This document shows positions 17,684-26,272 of a DNA stretch of 64,000 nucleotides, one piece after another (position 1 is the stretch's first letter; every line of letters starts with the position of its first letter). The notes below the pieces were generated by a model. It ran no database searches. It worked only from the letters and a program-made list of their open reading frames with translations, and was not told the DNA's origin. Origin of the DNA: Bacillota bacterium (GTDB lineage: Bacteria > Bacillota > Clostridia > Tissierellales > Gottschalkiaceae); assembly GCA_023420895.1 (NCBI GenBank), contig JAEZUY010000001.1:1-64000 (forward strand). The letters run 5' to 3'. The translations under genes and the position numbers were made by a program.

Positions 17684-18227
17684 TTTTTCTACCTCCAACT
17701 ATAAATATAGGATTTTCTGCAATCATCATTTCCGCTTTAGTCTTCACTCTTGAAGCCTGAATCAGAGATGTCTCTATGTTCTTTATTCCGAACTCCTTCA
17801 GTTTTTCTCTGAAAATATGAAGATTCTTCAGTGTTATGAATGTAGCAGCTATTATTCCTCCGTTTTCAAGCATAGGGAATACTGTGTCCAGTATCTCCTC
17901 CATCCTTTTTCCGCTTCCGCCTATAAAAATCTTGTCGTATTTTCCTTCAGGAATATCCTCAGGCGCTTCTCCATGAACAGCTCTCACTTTTACTCCATGC
18001 TTTTCAGCATTCTTCTCTATGAGCTCAAAGCCTTCTTTTTCTCTTTCAACAGCTGTAGTTTCTGCTCCGAGCTTTGCAGCCTGAACCGATATCGAGCCTG
18101 TTCCTCCGCCTATATCAAGAAAGCTGTCTTTCTTCTCTATATCCATAAATGCCATTACAAGAGACCTTATCTCAAACTTAGTCATCGGAATATCTCCTCT
18201 TATAAACTCATCATCTCTAATCCACAT
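17676..18227 (-). CDS. cbiT: Cobalt-precorrin-7 C15-methyltransferase (decarboxylating)
   Basis: A 183-residue class I methyltransferase. IRDDEFIRGDIPMTK is the CbiT-specific N-terminus; FLDIGGGTGSISVQAA is the SAM-binding loop and FIGGSGKRMEEIL the later block. It overlaps the end of cbiE by 11 bases and works with it, splitting the job done by the fused CobL of aerobes. Confidence 0.94.
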   Translation of the reverse strand: MWIRDDEFIRGDIPMTKFEIRSLVMAFMDIEKKDSFLDIGGGTGSISVQAAKLGAETTAVEREKEGFELIEKNAEKHGVKVRAVHGEAPEDIPEGKYDKIFIGGSGKRMEEILDTVFPMLENGGIIAATFITLKNLHIFREKLKEFGIKNIETSLIQASRVKTKAEMMIAENPIFIVGGRKIV

Positions 18228-18825
18228 CTAAATCCACCACCGCAACGGAAAGACTGTACTCTCCAAATTTTTCTCCTATATCTTTTTCTTCAATATATTC
18301 ATCATAGTACGATAGATTCGCTCCTATAGTTATCTTTCCTGTGAAACCTTTTTCTTTGAGACTCGCTGAAATAAAGTCAGCCGAATTTTTCCTGTCTGTG
18401 AGTATAAAATAAGAACCGCCTTTTCTGAATTCAGAAAAATCCGGTTCTCTTCCATGAAAACTTTTTGAAATAATATCGTCTGAATTCCTCTTCAGTCTGC
18501 TCATCATATACTGCAGCGATGATATTCCGCTTATAACTCTGTCAGGAACTATCCCGTTTCTTATGAGATATCCGTTTATACCGAAATAGCACGGATCTCC
18601 CGATGCTAAAATTGCAATTCTTCCTTCTGAATTTTCTTTCAGTATTTCTTTCACTTCATCTACTTTTTTGACTGTAACTATATCGTCTCTTATTTCAGAA
18701 ACAGATTCGGAAATTCTCCCAAATGCTATGACAGTATCAGCTTTTTCTATAGAATTTCTTGCATCTTCTGTCAGAAGTTCAAGAGCTCCGGGTCCTGTCC
18801 CTATGAGTTCTAATTTTCTGTTCAA
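18217..18825 (-). CDS. cbiE: Cobalt-precorrin-7 C5-methyltransferase
   Basis: A 202-residue tetrapyrrole methyltransferase. LELIGTGPGALELLTEDA, ILASGDPCYFGINGYL and VISGISSLQYMMSRL fit CbiE. The start is TTG at 18823-18825 behind GAGGTGA. It is partnered with cbiT through a gene overlap. Confidence 0.92.
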   Translation of the reverse strand: MNRKLELIGTGPGALELLTEDARNSIEKADTVIAFGRISESVSEIRDDIVTVKKVDEVKEILKENSEGRIAILASGDPCYFGINGYLIRNGIVPDRVISGISSLQYMMSRLKRNSDDIISKSFHGREPDFSEFRKGGSYFILTDRKNSADFISASLKEKGFTGKITIGANLSYYDEYIEEKDIGEKFGEYSLSVAVVDLDVD

Positions 18826-18859
18826 TTCATCACCTCAGATTAAAATAAAATGAACGGTT

Positions 18860-19930
18860 CTATGATATGACTCCGTATTTCATTGAGTATATTATAACTT
18901 CCAAATCGAATTTTTTGTCCTTCATATATGTTCTTACCCTTTTTTCACATCCATTCTTCATATCTTTTATAAGATCTAATTTGTCTTTTTCTTTAAGATA
19001 TTCTACTGCCTCTTCAGACGTCCTGAACTTCTTAATATCGTCTATAGCCTCAAAGTCTTTTCTTAGAGCCAGATAATATATAAATGCCTCAATTCTCATA
19101 TCGCATACTTTGCTGTGCGTATTGAAAGCCCCTAACGACAGCTTTGCAAATTTGCCTATATGCCCGATTAAAATTATCTTCTCTATTTCTTTCAGCTGAC
19201 AGTACAGAACGGACTCTCCTACAAAGTTTGCAATCTGAACTCCTGGAATATCCGGATACATCTCTTTTGCAAGTTTCTCTCCGTAATTTCCCGGATAGAG
19301 CATTATCTCTTTCTTTCCTTCTGAAACGGCTTCATCAATCTCCATGAAAATACATTTCTTAAAAGCCTCTTCGCTCATAGGATCCACTATTCCTGTAGTT
19401 CCGATTATTGATATGCCGCCGACTATTCCTATATTAGGATTGAAAGTCTTCTTTCCGATTTCTTCTCCTTCAGGAACTGATATCTCAACATCGTATCCTG
19501 AATCAGAAATCTTTCTGAGCTCATTTTCAATCATCTTTCTGGGCGCAGGGTTTATTGCAGGCTCTCCAGCTTTTCCCCAGAAGCCGTCTATAGTTATCTG
19601 TCCTACTCCTTTTCCTCCGGTAAAACTGATTTTTCCGTCCTCTCTCTTTCTGACTTTAGAAAATATCTCTATTCCGTCAGTAATATCCGGATCGTCCCCA
19701 GAATCTTTTTTTACAGAAACTTCAGCATAATCTCCATCTGTTTCAGCGGTCTCCACATCTATTTCAATTTCTATCCCTTTAGGAGTATCTATTACTACAG
19801 CATCCGAATCAAGTGTCCCATCAAGCAAAAGCGCCGCTGCCTTAGTAGCCGCAGCGGCGCAGCTTCCTGTAGTATATCCGCATCTGAGTTCCTTTCCGTC
19901 TTTAACTACATAAAGCTCTAGTTTTTTCAT
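18860..19930 (-). CDS. cbiD: Cobalt-precorrin-5B C1-methyltransferase
   Basis: A 356-residue CbiD. The N-terminal RCGYTTGSCAAAATKAA and the internal GYDVEISVPEGEEIGKKTFN and TGIVDPMSEEA blocks are diagnostic. It methylates C1 and is unrelated in sequence to the other corrin methyltransferases. Its presence, with cbiG, marks the anaerobic early-cobalt route. It follows cbiC by 4 bases. Confidence 0.95.
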   Translation of the reverse strand: MKKLELYVVKDGKELRCGYTTGSCAAAATKAAALLLDGTLDSDAVVIDTPKGIEIEIDVETAETDGDYAEVSVKKDSGDDPDITDGIEIFSKVRKREDGKISFTGGKGVGQITIDGFWGKAGEPAINPAPRKMIENELRKISDSGYDVEISVPEGEEIGKKTFNPNIGIVGGISIIGTTGIVDPMSEEAFKKCIFMEIDEAVSEGKKEIMLYPGNYGEKLAKEMYPDIPGVQIANFVGESVLYCQLKEIEKIILIGHIGKFAKLSLGAFNTHSKVCDMRIEAFIYYLALRKDFEAIDDIKKFRTSEEAVEYLKEKDKLDLIKDMKNGCEKRVRTYMKDKKFDLEVIIYSMKYGVIS

Positions 19931-19934
19931 TTTT

Positions 19935-20558
19935 CTATCTCTCCATATTCATATACATAAGAGCATTCACTATTGAAGCCGCTACATTGCTTCCTCCTTT
20001 GTTTCCGACAGTCGTTATAGTCGGAATATCAAATCCTCTTATATATTCTTTAGACTCCGCAGCTCCTACGAATCCAACAGGCACTCCTATTATCAGTTTT
20101 GGACTTGTCTTTCCTTCTTCAATCAGTTCTCCAATTCTGAAAAGAGCTGTCGGCGCATTTCCTACAACGTATATATCAGCGCCTCTCTCCAGTGAAAAAT
20201 CCACTGCGGCCATAGAACGTGTAATGCCTTTCTCTTTTGAAAGAGCATACACTTCTTCTCTGTCTATATAATTTTCCACAGTGCATCCAAGCTTTTCAAG
20301 AGCTTTCTTATTGATTCCTGAAAATGCCATCTTCGTATCTGTTATTATTCTGCAGCCGTTTTTTATAATTTCTGCGCCTTTTTTCACTGCGTCGTTCTTA
20401 ATCTTGACTATATTCTCATAGTCATAGTCTCCTGTCGTGTGTATAGTCCTCATCACAACTTTGAGTTCTTCTTCCGTGAATCTCTCTTTATTCAGCATAT
20501 GAGAACCTATGATTTCAAAACTTCTGTTTTCAATCTTTGACGGATCTTTTATATACAA
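19935..20558 (-). CDS. cbiC: Cobalt-precorrin-8 methylmutase
   Basis: A 207-residue methylmutase that moves a methyl group from C11 to C12 to form cobyrinate. The catalytic histidine is in MRTIHTTGDYDY (about H40). ITDTKMAFSGINK, NAPTALFRIGELIEEG and VGFVGAAESKE are conserved. It overlaps cbiX by 10 bases. Confidence 0.95.
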   Translation of the reverse strand: MYIKDPSKIENRSFEIIGSHMLNKERFTEEELKVVMRTIHTTGDYDYENIVKIKNDAVKKGAEIIKNGCRIITDTKMAFSGINKKALEKLGCTVENYIDREEVYALSKEKGITRSMAAVDFSLERGADIYVVGNAPTALFRIGELIEEGKTSPKLIIGVPVGFVGAAESKEYIRGFDIPTITTVGNKGGSNVAASIVNALMYMNMER

Positions 20559-20920
20559 GTTTTTTCTCCCTCCACACGCTCCTTGAGGATTTCTACGAGT
20601 TTGTCATCGTAGCATATTGGAGATGCAAGCTCTATCTCAAGCCCTTCATGCTCCTCCTTCTTGGAACGAAGTATTTCTGGTATATCTTTAAGTATGTGTA
20701 TTCCCGGAAATAGGAAATACGGCAGTACTGTTATATTTCTTACCCCTTTTTCATACATTTTATCTACAGTTTCAGGAATTAGAGGTTCTGAAAGCTCCAT
20801 AAAGCATCCCTCAACTATATCTTCTTTCATCTTCTTTCCAAGTTCATCTACTGTCTTCTGGAATATCTCCTTAGTTCCTTCTGCTCTGCTTCCATGTCCG
20901 ATTACTAGTACGCCTTTCAT
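20549..20920 (-). CDS. cbiX: Sirohydrochlorin cobaltochelatase, short form
   Basis: Only 123 residues, half the length of the usual CbiX/CbiK, so it matches the short CbiXS type thought to act as a homodimer. VLVIGHGSRAEGT carries the N-terminal metal-binding His, and LPYFLFPGIHILKDIP holds the other active-site region. It inserts cobalt into sirohydrochlorin, the entry step of this operon. Short forms are best known from archaea but also occur in clostridia. Confidence 0.9.
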   Translation of the reverse strand: MKGVLVIGHGSRAEGTKEIFQKTVDELGKKMKEDIVEGCFMELSEPLIPETVDKMYEKGVRNITVLPYFLFPGIHILKDIPEILRSKKEEHEGLEIELASPICYDDKLVEILKERVEGEKTCI

Positions 20921-21633
20921 ATTATCTGTCCTTTCATAAATATTATAACTCCTGCTAGCAGCAGATTGTAAGCCGCTCCTATAAGTTTCAGTCTTTTAGA
21001 ACTTCTCTTTACAATACTTGAAAAATTCAATTCTCCTCTGTATCCTCTGCTCAGAAGCGATTCCTCCATCTCTTTCCATTTATTCATGCAGTTTAAAAAT
21101 AGAACTCCCAAAAGTTTCGCGTAGTTTTTAAGTTTCTCTGAATTTCTGCTGAATCCCAGTCTCGATTCCATTGCATATTTGATTCTTCTAAATTCATCTT
21201 CTATTATTATCAGAAATCTCAGCATAGTTCTCGCGATTTCCGAAAACTCTTTTAAAAATTCGATTTTGTGGAGCTCATAAAATATATATTCAGCTGGAGT
21301 CGTGGTGCTGAAAAGAAAAACTGATGAAACTGATGAAATCGATCTGAATATAACTACTACGGCTTTTGCCGTCTGACCGTCTATGAAGAGAGGAATCATG
21401 CCTATAATGATAAAAAGGGAAACTCCCCTTATAAATCTTATATAGATTTTAAAGGGAATTTCCAGAATTTTCACCATAATAAGGCAAAATATCATATTTA
21501 TAAGTGAAGGTACTATGTACTGCTGATTAAATCCCAAAATTATAATCGGCAGTATGAAAACTGCAAGTTTTTCAGATATCTTATACTGACTAAGAACGTT
21601 CATCTTCGATAGATTAATTATTATTCTTAGCAC
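20917..21633 (-). CDS. cbiQ: Cobalt ECF/Cbi transporter transmembrane protein CbiQ
   Basis: A 238-residue membrane protein with four to five hydrophobic segments. The motif ARTMLRFLIIIEDEFRRIKYAMESR matches the energy-coupling Ala-Arg-Gly-like region, and LLSRGYRGE near the end is the second coupling motif. GTG at 21631-21633 is preferred as start because the LSKMN segment aligns with the family N-terminus and AGGTGTGATG precedes it. It transports cobalt with CbiM and CbiN. No cbiO ATPase follows in this operon. Confidence 0.88.
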   Translation of the reverse strand: MLRIIINLSKMNVLSQYKISEKLAVFILPIIILGFNQQYIVPSLINMIFCLIMVKILEIPFKIYIRFIRGVSLFIIIGMIPLFIDGQTAKAVVVIFRSISSVSSVFLFSTTTPAEYIFYELHKIEFLKEFSEIARTMLRFLIIIEDEFRRIKYAMESRLGFSRNSEKLKNYAKLLGVLFLNCMNKWKEMEESLLSRGYRGELNFSSIVKRSSKRLKLIGAAYNLLLAGVIIFMKGQII

Positions 21634-21895
21634 CTTTCATCACACCTATTACATAACCTATTACTATACCTCCGGCTGCCGCCTGAATCGCAAAAAGAGC
21701 TGATTCTACTTCACCTGAAGGCGGCTCCCAGATATGCTCGAACCACGGTTCATGGTCCGGATCTATTTCTGCTATAACATCGTCTGCTTTTCCGTCTGCA
21801 CCCTCAAGATCTCCATTTGAAGCTCCTACAAAGAGCGAAAACAGAATGAGTGCAATAAGTACTATTCCGAGTATTACAAAATTTTTAGTTTTCAT
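21614..21895 (-). CDS. cbiN: Cobalt transport accessory protein CbiN
   Basis: A 93-residue protein with a membrane segment at each end (about residues 6-24 and 65-85) flanking an extracytoplasmic loop that contains the CbiN signature GADGKADDVIAEIDPDHEPWF. It stabilises CbiM during cobalt uptake. It overlaps cbiM by 11 bases and cbiQ by 20. Confidence 0.93.
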   Translation of the reverse strand: MKTKNFVILGIVLIALILFSLFVGASNGDLEGADGKADDVIAEIDPDHEPWFEHIWEPPSGEVESALFAIQAAAGGIVIGYVIGVMKGAKNNN

Positions 21896-22625
21896 CGTAT
21901 TGCACCTCCAGCAGTCTGTCTAAATCATTTTTAGAATATTTTTCTATTACTGCGAATAGGAAAACTGTCAGTATTCCTTCTGCTATTGCAAGCGGTATCT
22001 GAGTCACTGCAAAAACAGTTCCGAACTTCTGAATTGAAGCTATTATTCCTCCAGTCTGCGAAGGGAAAGCTATCCCAAGCTGAATAGAAGTTATAACATA
22101 AGTCAAAAGATCTCCAAGCGCCGCTGCAAGGAAAACTGCAACATTTCTGTTCTTCTTTCTGAACACTTTAAATATAAGATAAGCTACGATTGGTCCTATA
22201 ACCGCCATAGAGAAAGTGTTTGCTCCAAGCGTTGTAAGTCCTCCGTGTGCAAGGAATATAGCCTGGAAAAGAAGAACTATAACTCCAATAACCGTCATTA
22301 CGAACGGTCCTAGAACTACTGCTCCGAATCCCACTCCTGTAGGGTGTGAGCAGCTTCCTGTAACTGACGGAAGCTTAAGTGCTGAAAGCACGAAACAGTA
22401 AGCTCCTGCAAGAGCTATAAACATTTTTACACTTTTTCCGTAACTTGCTTTTCTCTTTATATCTCTGATTCCGAGTACAAAGAAAGGTATGCATATTACA
22501 AAATAAATAAGTGCCTGCGATACTGGAAGAACTCCTTCCGAGATATGCATCGCGTTAGCCTGAACTGAAAGAAATGTCAGGGCTGTTAAAAAATAAAGTA
22601 CTTTATATCTCATACTCATACTCAT
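21885..22625 (-). CDS. cbiM: Cobalt substrate-binding membrane protein CbiM
   Basis: About 246 residues. A signal-like hydrophobic stretch ends before AMHISEGVLP, whose freed N-terminal Met-His coordinates cobalt in the mature protein. SCSHPTGVGFGAVVLGP and FLAHGGLTTLGANTFSM are CbiM hallmarks. Three close ATG codons make the exact start uncertain; AAAGGATC lies about 13 bases before the first. It is the first gene after the cobalamin riboswitch, so uptake and synthesis are controlled together. Confidence 0.93.
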   Translation of the reverse strand: MSMSMRYKVLYFLTALTFLSVQANAMHISEGVLPVSQALIYFVICIPFFVLGIRDIKRKASYGKSVKMFIALAGAYCFVLSALKLPSVTGSCSHPTGVGFGAVVLGPFVMTVIGVIVLLFQAIFLAHGGLTTLGANTFSMAVIGPIVAYLIFKVFRKKNRNVAVFLAAALGDLLTYVITSIQLGIAFPSQTGGIIASIQKFGTVFAVTQIPLAIAEGILTVFLFAVIEKYSKNDLDRLLEVQYDEN

Positions 22626-22652
22626 TAAGTTTCACGATCCTTTCTCTTTAAA

Positions 22653-22680
22653 ATAAAAAAGCCTGCTTAAAAGCAAGGCT
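22653..22680 (-). terminator. Riboswitch expression-platform terminator
   Basis: On the minus strand GCCTTGCT pairs with AGCAGGC (one bulged base) around a short loop, followed by a run of T from 22660 down to 22655. It lies between the cobalamin aptamer and cbiM, as expected for transcription attenuation when cobalamin is bound. Confidence 0.85.
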
Positions 22681-22738
22681 GAAGAGTACAAGGATATCCT
22701 GAAACTCCGGCCTTCACTTCCCACCGAAGCTGATAGCA

Positions 22739-22912
22739 CCAAATTTTAAGGCAGGTCTCCTGGCTTATGCATCAATCTCCTCCTGCCTTCCCAGTTTTCA
22801 CCAGTGGATTAATCAGGATTCGTCTTCATATACAGTAGCGGGGGCTGCAGCGGCTTCTCACCGCTTTCCCTTTTAAGCCGCAGAATGAATCTGCAGCACC
22901 TTAAAATTTATA
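22739..22912 (-). promoter_or_regulatory. Cobalamin riboswitch aptamer
   Basis: The minus strand contains the B12 box AGCCAGGAGACCTGCC at about 22750-22765 and the family core with GGTGAGAAGCCG and CCCGCTACTG. The closing P1 stem is a perfect 10-bp pairing of 22741-22750 with 22900-22909. It lies between the operon promoter and cbiM. High cobalamin should repress the cbiM-to-maturase transcript, including the sulfatase genes if no internal promoter exists. Confidence 0.96.
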
Positions 22913-22927
22913 TTCACTTATATCTCA

Positions 22928-22956
22928 ATTATACCCTCGATAGGCTTCATAGTCAA
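22928..22956 (-). promoter_or_regulatory. Promoter of the cobalamin operon
   Basis: On the minus strand TTGACT (22951-22956) is separated by exactly 17 bases from a perfect TATAAT (22928-22933). Transcription would begin near 22921, about 10 bases before the riboswitch P1 stem. Confidence 0.85.
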
Positions 22957-23020
22957 TTCGGCCGTATTTATAGCTGTTTTCCTATTTATAAGATATGCGG
23001 ATACTGAACTCTTGGCGCTT

Positions 23021-23073
23021 AAAAAATAAAAAACGGCAGCAATTCTCTTTTTATGAGAATAAAACTGCCGTTT
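23021..23073 (-). terminator. Intrinsic terminator of the anchored protein gene
   Basis: AAACGGCAG at 23031-23039 pairs with CTGCCGTTT at 23065-23073, with an inner ATTCTC/GAGAAT stem. On the minus strand it is followed by TTTTTTATTTTTT. Confidence 0.88.
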
Positions 23074-23076
23074 CAG

Positions 23077-23556
23077 CTATTTTAGTTTTCTAGTCTCTAT
23101 AATATAGAATCTGTCAGAATCTTCCTGATACACTGCATATGCGGTAAGATGGCTCTTGAGGCTCGGATCTGCTTTAAACCATATGTAGTCTTCAGAAAAG
23201 TCGGGTCTCATATCTTCCTGTATTCTGTCTTCATCCAGAAGTTTATTAAACTCCTTTTCCATTTCAGGATTCTTTTCTTCATTGTATCTCTGTTTCGTTA
23301 CAAGAATTTGTCTGAGTTCTTCTTTTTTCTGTCCTTTTTCAGACTCATAAACTCTATACTCAGGATAGTAACCGTCTTTCATCTCTTCATCTTTAAGAGA
23401 TATAGTCTTGAACATAAGTTTTCTTTCAAGCGGTATCTTTATTTCCCAAGTAGAATCTATTCTTGCTTCATACGACATTCCGCTCTTGAATATGACCATT
23501 GAAATAAGAAATCCTGCTAAGAATCCCAGAGTTATTCCTAAAGCTCTTTTTTTCAT
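23077..23556 (-). CDS. Hypothetical single-pass membrane-anchored protein
   Basis: A 159-residue protein I do not recognise. Residues 4-25 form one hydrophobic segment after KKR, so it is probably anchored with its C-terminus outside. The rest is charged, rich in Glu and Lys, with WEIKIPLERKLMF after the anchor and a soluble end containing YIWFKADPSLKSHLTAYAVYQ. It is a single gene with its own terminator. The ribosome site is unusual: the only good GGAGG lies about 30 bases upstream, inside a small inverted repeat at 23578-23594, so the start is less certain than most here. Confidence 0.6.
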   Translation of the reverse strand: MKKRALGITLGFLAGFLISMVIFKSGMSYEARIDSTWEIKIPLERKLMFKTISLKDEEMKDGYYPEYRVYESEKGQKKEELRQILVTKQRYNEEKNPEMEKEFNKLLDEDRIQEDMRPDFSEDYIWFKADPSLKSHLTAYAVYQEDSDRFYIIETRKLK

Positions 23557-23741
23557 AAATCCACGCCAATCCGCTTAAGGAGTGGCCCTCCTTCTTTTAA
23601 GATTATTCTTTTTCATTATATCACAGTATTATATCTATACCAATATTGAGAATTCAGGTTTTTAATATTTTTTCAAAATACGTCTATATTCTGAAGTGCT
23701 GCCGTCTGCTGTGCTATAATTAACTGAAAGAGGTGATTGTC

Positions 23742-24527
23742 ATGAGCGAAGAAATTATAAAATATGAAAATGTCTATTTCATCAGACAAGGAAGAAATAT
23801 ACTTGACGATATAAACTGGGAAGTTAAAAAAGGAGAAAACTGGGCTATACTGGGACTTAACGGTTCGGGAAAATCGAGTATAATAAATATGCTCACAGCC
23901 TATGAGTATCCTACTAGAGGAAATGTTTCCGTATTCGGACAGAAATTCGGAAATTTCGACTGGTCTAAAATAAAAGAGAGAATCGGATTTGTAAGCAATA
24001 CTCTCAACAGATTCCTTCCTACGCTTAACACTCAGAAAGTTGAGAACATAGTTCTGAGCGGAAAATACAGTTCAATAGGATTGTATAAAGAAGTGGATGA
24101 AGACGATAAAAAGAGAGCTGACGAACTTATAGAAACGTTCAGACTCGACCATGTAAGAGACAGCAGATACAATACTCTTTCTCAGGGTGAGCAGAGACTG
24201 ACTCTGCTTTCAAGAGCTTTTATGAATATTCCTGAACTTCTCGTTCTGGACGAACCTTGTTCAGGACTAGACATAAGAGCGAGAGAGACTCTCCTCCAGG
24301 CGCTTGAAAAACAGATTGAAAACTCTGAAACTACAATTCTGTATATAACTCACAATACAGAAGAAATCATTCCTGCTGTGACTCATGTCGCTCTTATAAA
24401 GAACGGAAAAATGATTGCTCAGGGACCTAAAAAAGAAATACTTACTGAAGAACTTCTTTCTGAAGCTTACTGTGTAGATGTAGAAATAAAATGGAGAAAT
24501 GAAAGACCCTGGGTTGTCGTAAAATAA
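23742..24527 (+). CDS. ABC transporter ATP-binding protein, YlmA-like
   Basis: A 261-residue ATPase of the YlmA/ModF-like group. Walker A is GLNGSGKSS, the signature is TLSQGEQR, and Walker B is LLVLDEPCSGLD. The C-terminal extension IKWRNERPWVVV is typical of YlmA. The ATG at 23742 is 6 bases after GAGGTG. An extended -10 (TGCTATAAT) at 23712-23720 is the likely promoter. It has no permease partner next to it. Its transport partner is unknown; it does not look like CbiO. Confidence 0.85.
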   Translation: MSEEIIKYENVYFIRQGRNILDDINWEVKKGENWAILGLNGSGKSSIINMLTAYEYPTRGNVSVFGQKFGNFDWSKIKERIGFVSNTLNRFLPTLNTQKVENIVLSGKYSSIGLYKEVDEDDKKRADELIETFRLDHVRDSRYNTLSQGEQRLTLLSRAFMNIPELLVLDEPCSGLDIRARETLLQALEKQIENSETTILYITHNTEEIIPAVTHVALIKNGKMIAQGPKKEILTEELLSEAYCVDVEIKWRNERPWVVVK

Positions 24528-24528
24528 T

Positions 24529-24568
24529 AAAAGCTCTGCAGAACTGGTATCAGTGCCGCAGAGCTTTT
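24529..24568. terminator. Bidirectional terminator between the YlmA-like gene and apt
   Basis: AAAGCTCTGC at 24530-24539 pairs with GCAGAGCTTT at 24557-24566. A and T runs flank both sides, and the two genes converge here. Confidence 0.85.
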
Positions 24569-24573
24569 CAATT

Positions 24574-25083
24574 TTAATATTTTATTATTGAATCCACTTT
24601 ATAGCCTTCAAGTTCTTTTCTTCCCTCAAGATCCATAAGCTCTATAAGGAAAAGGCATCCCACTATTTCTCCGCCGAGCTCCTCTATCATCTTGACAGTT
24701 GCAGCCGCAGTTCCTCCTGTTGCAAGGAGATCATCTACAACAATGACCTTCTGTCCTTTCACGATAGCGTCCTTGTGCATCTCAAGCTTGTCGCTTCCGT
24801 ATTCAAGAGAATATTCATAGTTTATCGTTTCAGCCGGAAGTTTTCCCGGTTTTCTTACTGGAACAAATCCTGCTCCTATCTCGTAGGCAAGTGGCGCTCC
24901 GAATATGAATCCTCTCGCTTCCATTCCAACAACTATATCTATATCTCTTCCTGAAACTTCCGCCAGCTGCCTGATAGATTCTCTAAATGCATTTTTGTCT
25001 TTAAGTAAAGTAGTTATATCTTTGAAATCTATTCCTTCTATAGGAAAGTCATAAACTGACCTTATCGTGCTTTCCAAATTCAA
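24574..25083 (-). CDS. apt: Adenine phosphoribosyltransferase
   Basis: A 169-residue purine-salvage enzyme that makes AMP from adenine and PRPP. VIVVDDLLATGGT at about 113-125 is the PRPP-binding motif, and GMEARGFIFGAPLA is the conserved early loop. The start is TTG at 25081-25083 with AAAGGAG about 10 bases upstream; the nearby ATG is out of frame. Confidence 0.95.
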   Translation of the reverse strand: MNLESTIRSVYDFPIEGIDFKDITTLLKDKNAFRESIRQLAEVSGRDIDIVVGMEARGFIFGAPLAYEIGAGFVPVRKPGKLPAETINYEYSLEYGSDKLEMHKDAIVKGQKVIVVDDLLATGGTAAATVKMIEELGGEIVGCLFLIELMDLEGRKELEGYKVDSIIKY

Positions 25084-25196
25084 GACATTTCATCTCCTTT
25101 CAGCTCTATCCATTATATAACAGTTCATCATTATTTGCTATTATCAGCCTTTCAGCCCTTATAGAATTCTTCTATCCTTAAAACTTCCGGTTCCAT

Positions 25197-25505
25197 TTAA
25201 ATATTCGTAAGATAAAGAAGACTTATCGATACGAAAATTCCAGAAACTATGGGCATTATCATTCCGCCTCTTTTATAAGATATTATTAAAACTGCCAGAA
25301 ATGAAACAAGCGATATTCTTATATCTCTCGTCACATTTATTATTCCGGGAAAAATCAATGCTCCGATTGCAGTGTAAGGAACGAATGAAAGAAAGTCATC
25401 TACAAGCTGCGGATAAGGTCTGTCTCTCTTTATATAAAATGGCAGGATTCTCAAGGCTATTGTAAACATTACTGCTGTAAGTATTATAATCAGATTTCTA
25501 TCCAT
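25197..25505 (-). CDS. azlD: AzlD family branched-chain amino acid export subunit
   Basis: About 102 residues with three to four membrane segments. FTIALRILPFYI and FVPYTAIGALIFPG match AzlD. The ATG at 25503-25505 overlaps the azlC stop by 8 bases and has AAGGAAGAG just upstream. Together with AzlC it forms an exporter of branched-chain amino acids or analogues. Confidence 0.9.
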   Translation of the reverse strand: MDRNLIIILTAVMFTIALRILPFYIKRDRPYPQLVDDFLSFVPYTAIGALIFPGIINVTRDIRISLVSFLAVLIISYKRGGMIMPIVSGIFVSISLLYLTNI

Positions 25506-26193
25506 TCGGCTCTTCCTTTCTTCTAAAAAACACTGCACAGAACAGTGATGCTATTACTATCCCTAAAATTACTCCCCATCCTTCAGGCAGCACTTTGCTG
25601 TAAGTTATCAGTGAATTTATACCTCCGGAAAACAGAACTGCAAAAGTGAGCTTCCAGCTGTTTTTAAGGTCAGGCATGAGCATAGATGCAAACATCGCAT
25701 ACAGAGTGATTCCAAGTCCTTCTTTTACGAGATCCGGAAGAATGCTTCCGAAAAAATAGCCTATTACAGCTCCGGCAATCCATGATATAAATGCGGCTGT
25801 ATTAAGACCGAGCATATAATCTTTAGTCGGCTTTTTCAATCTGAACATTGAAACTGAGAACGTTTCATCAGTTATTGTCAGTGCGGTATACAGTTTCGCT
25901 TTTCCCAGACTTTCTTCGATTTTATTTACAAATGATGTAGCCATTAAAAACATTCTGCTGTTCAGAAGCACAGTAGTGAATATTATCTCAAAAAAGCCTG
26001 TTCCTGCCGCCATTAAGCTTAGAATCATAAACTGTCCCGCTCCGCTGTATATAAACATGGTCATCAGCATTACTTCTATAAAACTCAGTCCTGAACTGTT
26101 TCCTATGAGTCCGAAAGTTATAGCCAAAGGAACGTAGCCTACAATGAGCGGAACTGCCGCTCTTACGCCTTCTCTCTTTTCTGATATTTCCAT
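25498..26193 (-). CDS. azlC: AzlC family branched-chain amino acid exporter
   Basis: A 231-residue membrane protein. GVRAAVPLIVGYVPLAITFGLI at the start, FIYSGAGQFMIL, LLNSRMFLMATSF and TDETFS are AzlC family blocks. AGGAGCG lies just before the ATG. It is coupled to azlD. The 1.2 kb upstream is filled by the RNA array described separately, with no evident link. Confidence 0.92.
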   Translation of the reverse strand: MEISEKREGVRAAVPLIVGYVPLAITFGLIGNSSGLSFIEVMLMTMFIYSGAGQFMILSLMAAGTGFFEIIFTTVLLNSRMFLMATSFVNKIEESLGKAKLYTALTITDETFSVSMFRLKKPTKDYMLGLNTAAFISWIAGAVIGYFFGSILPDLVKEGLGITLYAMFASMLMPDLKNSWKLTFAVLFSGGINSLITYSKVLPEGWGVILGIVIASLFCAVFFRRKEEPNG

Positions 26194-26272
26194 AAAACGC
26201 TCCTCTTTCCTTTTTTGTCTTTTTAATTTTAACTCTATTATCTTTATCAGTCAACAGACTGAGATTTAACAC

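Noticed and set aside
23742..24527. The missing cbiO ATPase
   Set aside because: The protein has YlmA-type features and C-terminal extension, is on the other strand, and is separated by the riboswitch and a single gene.
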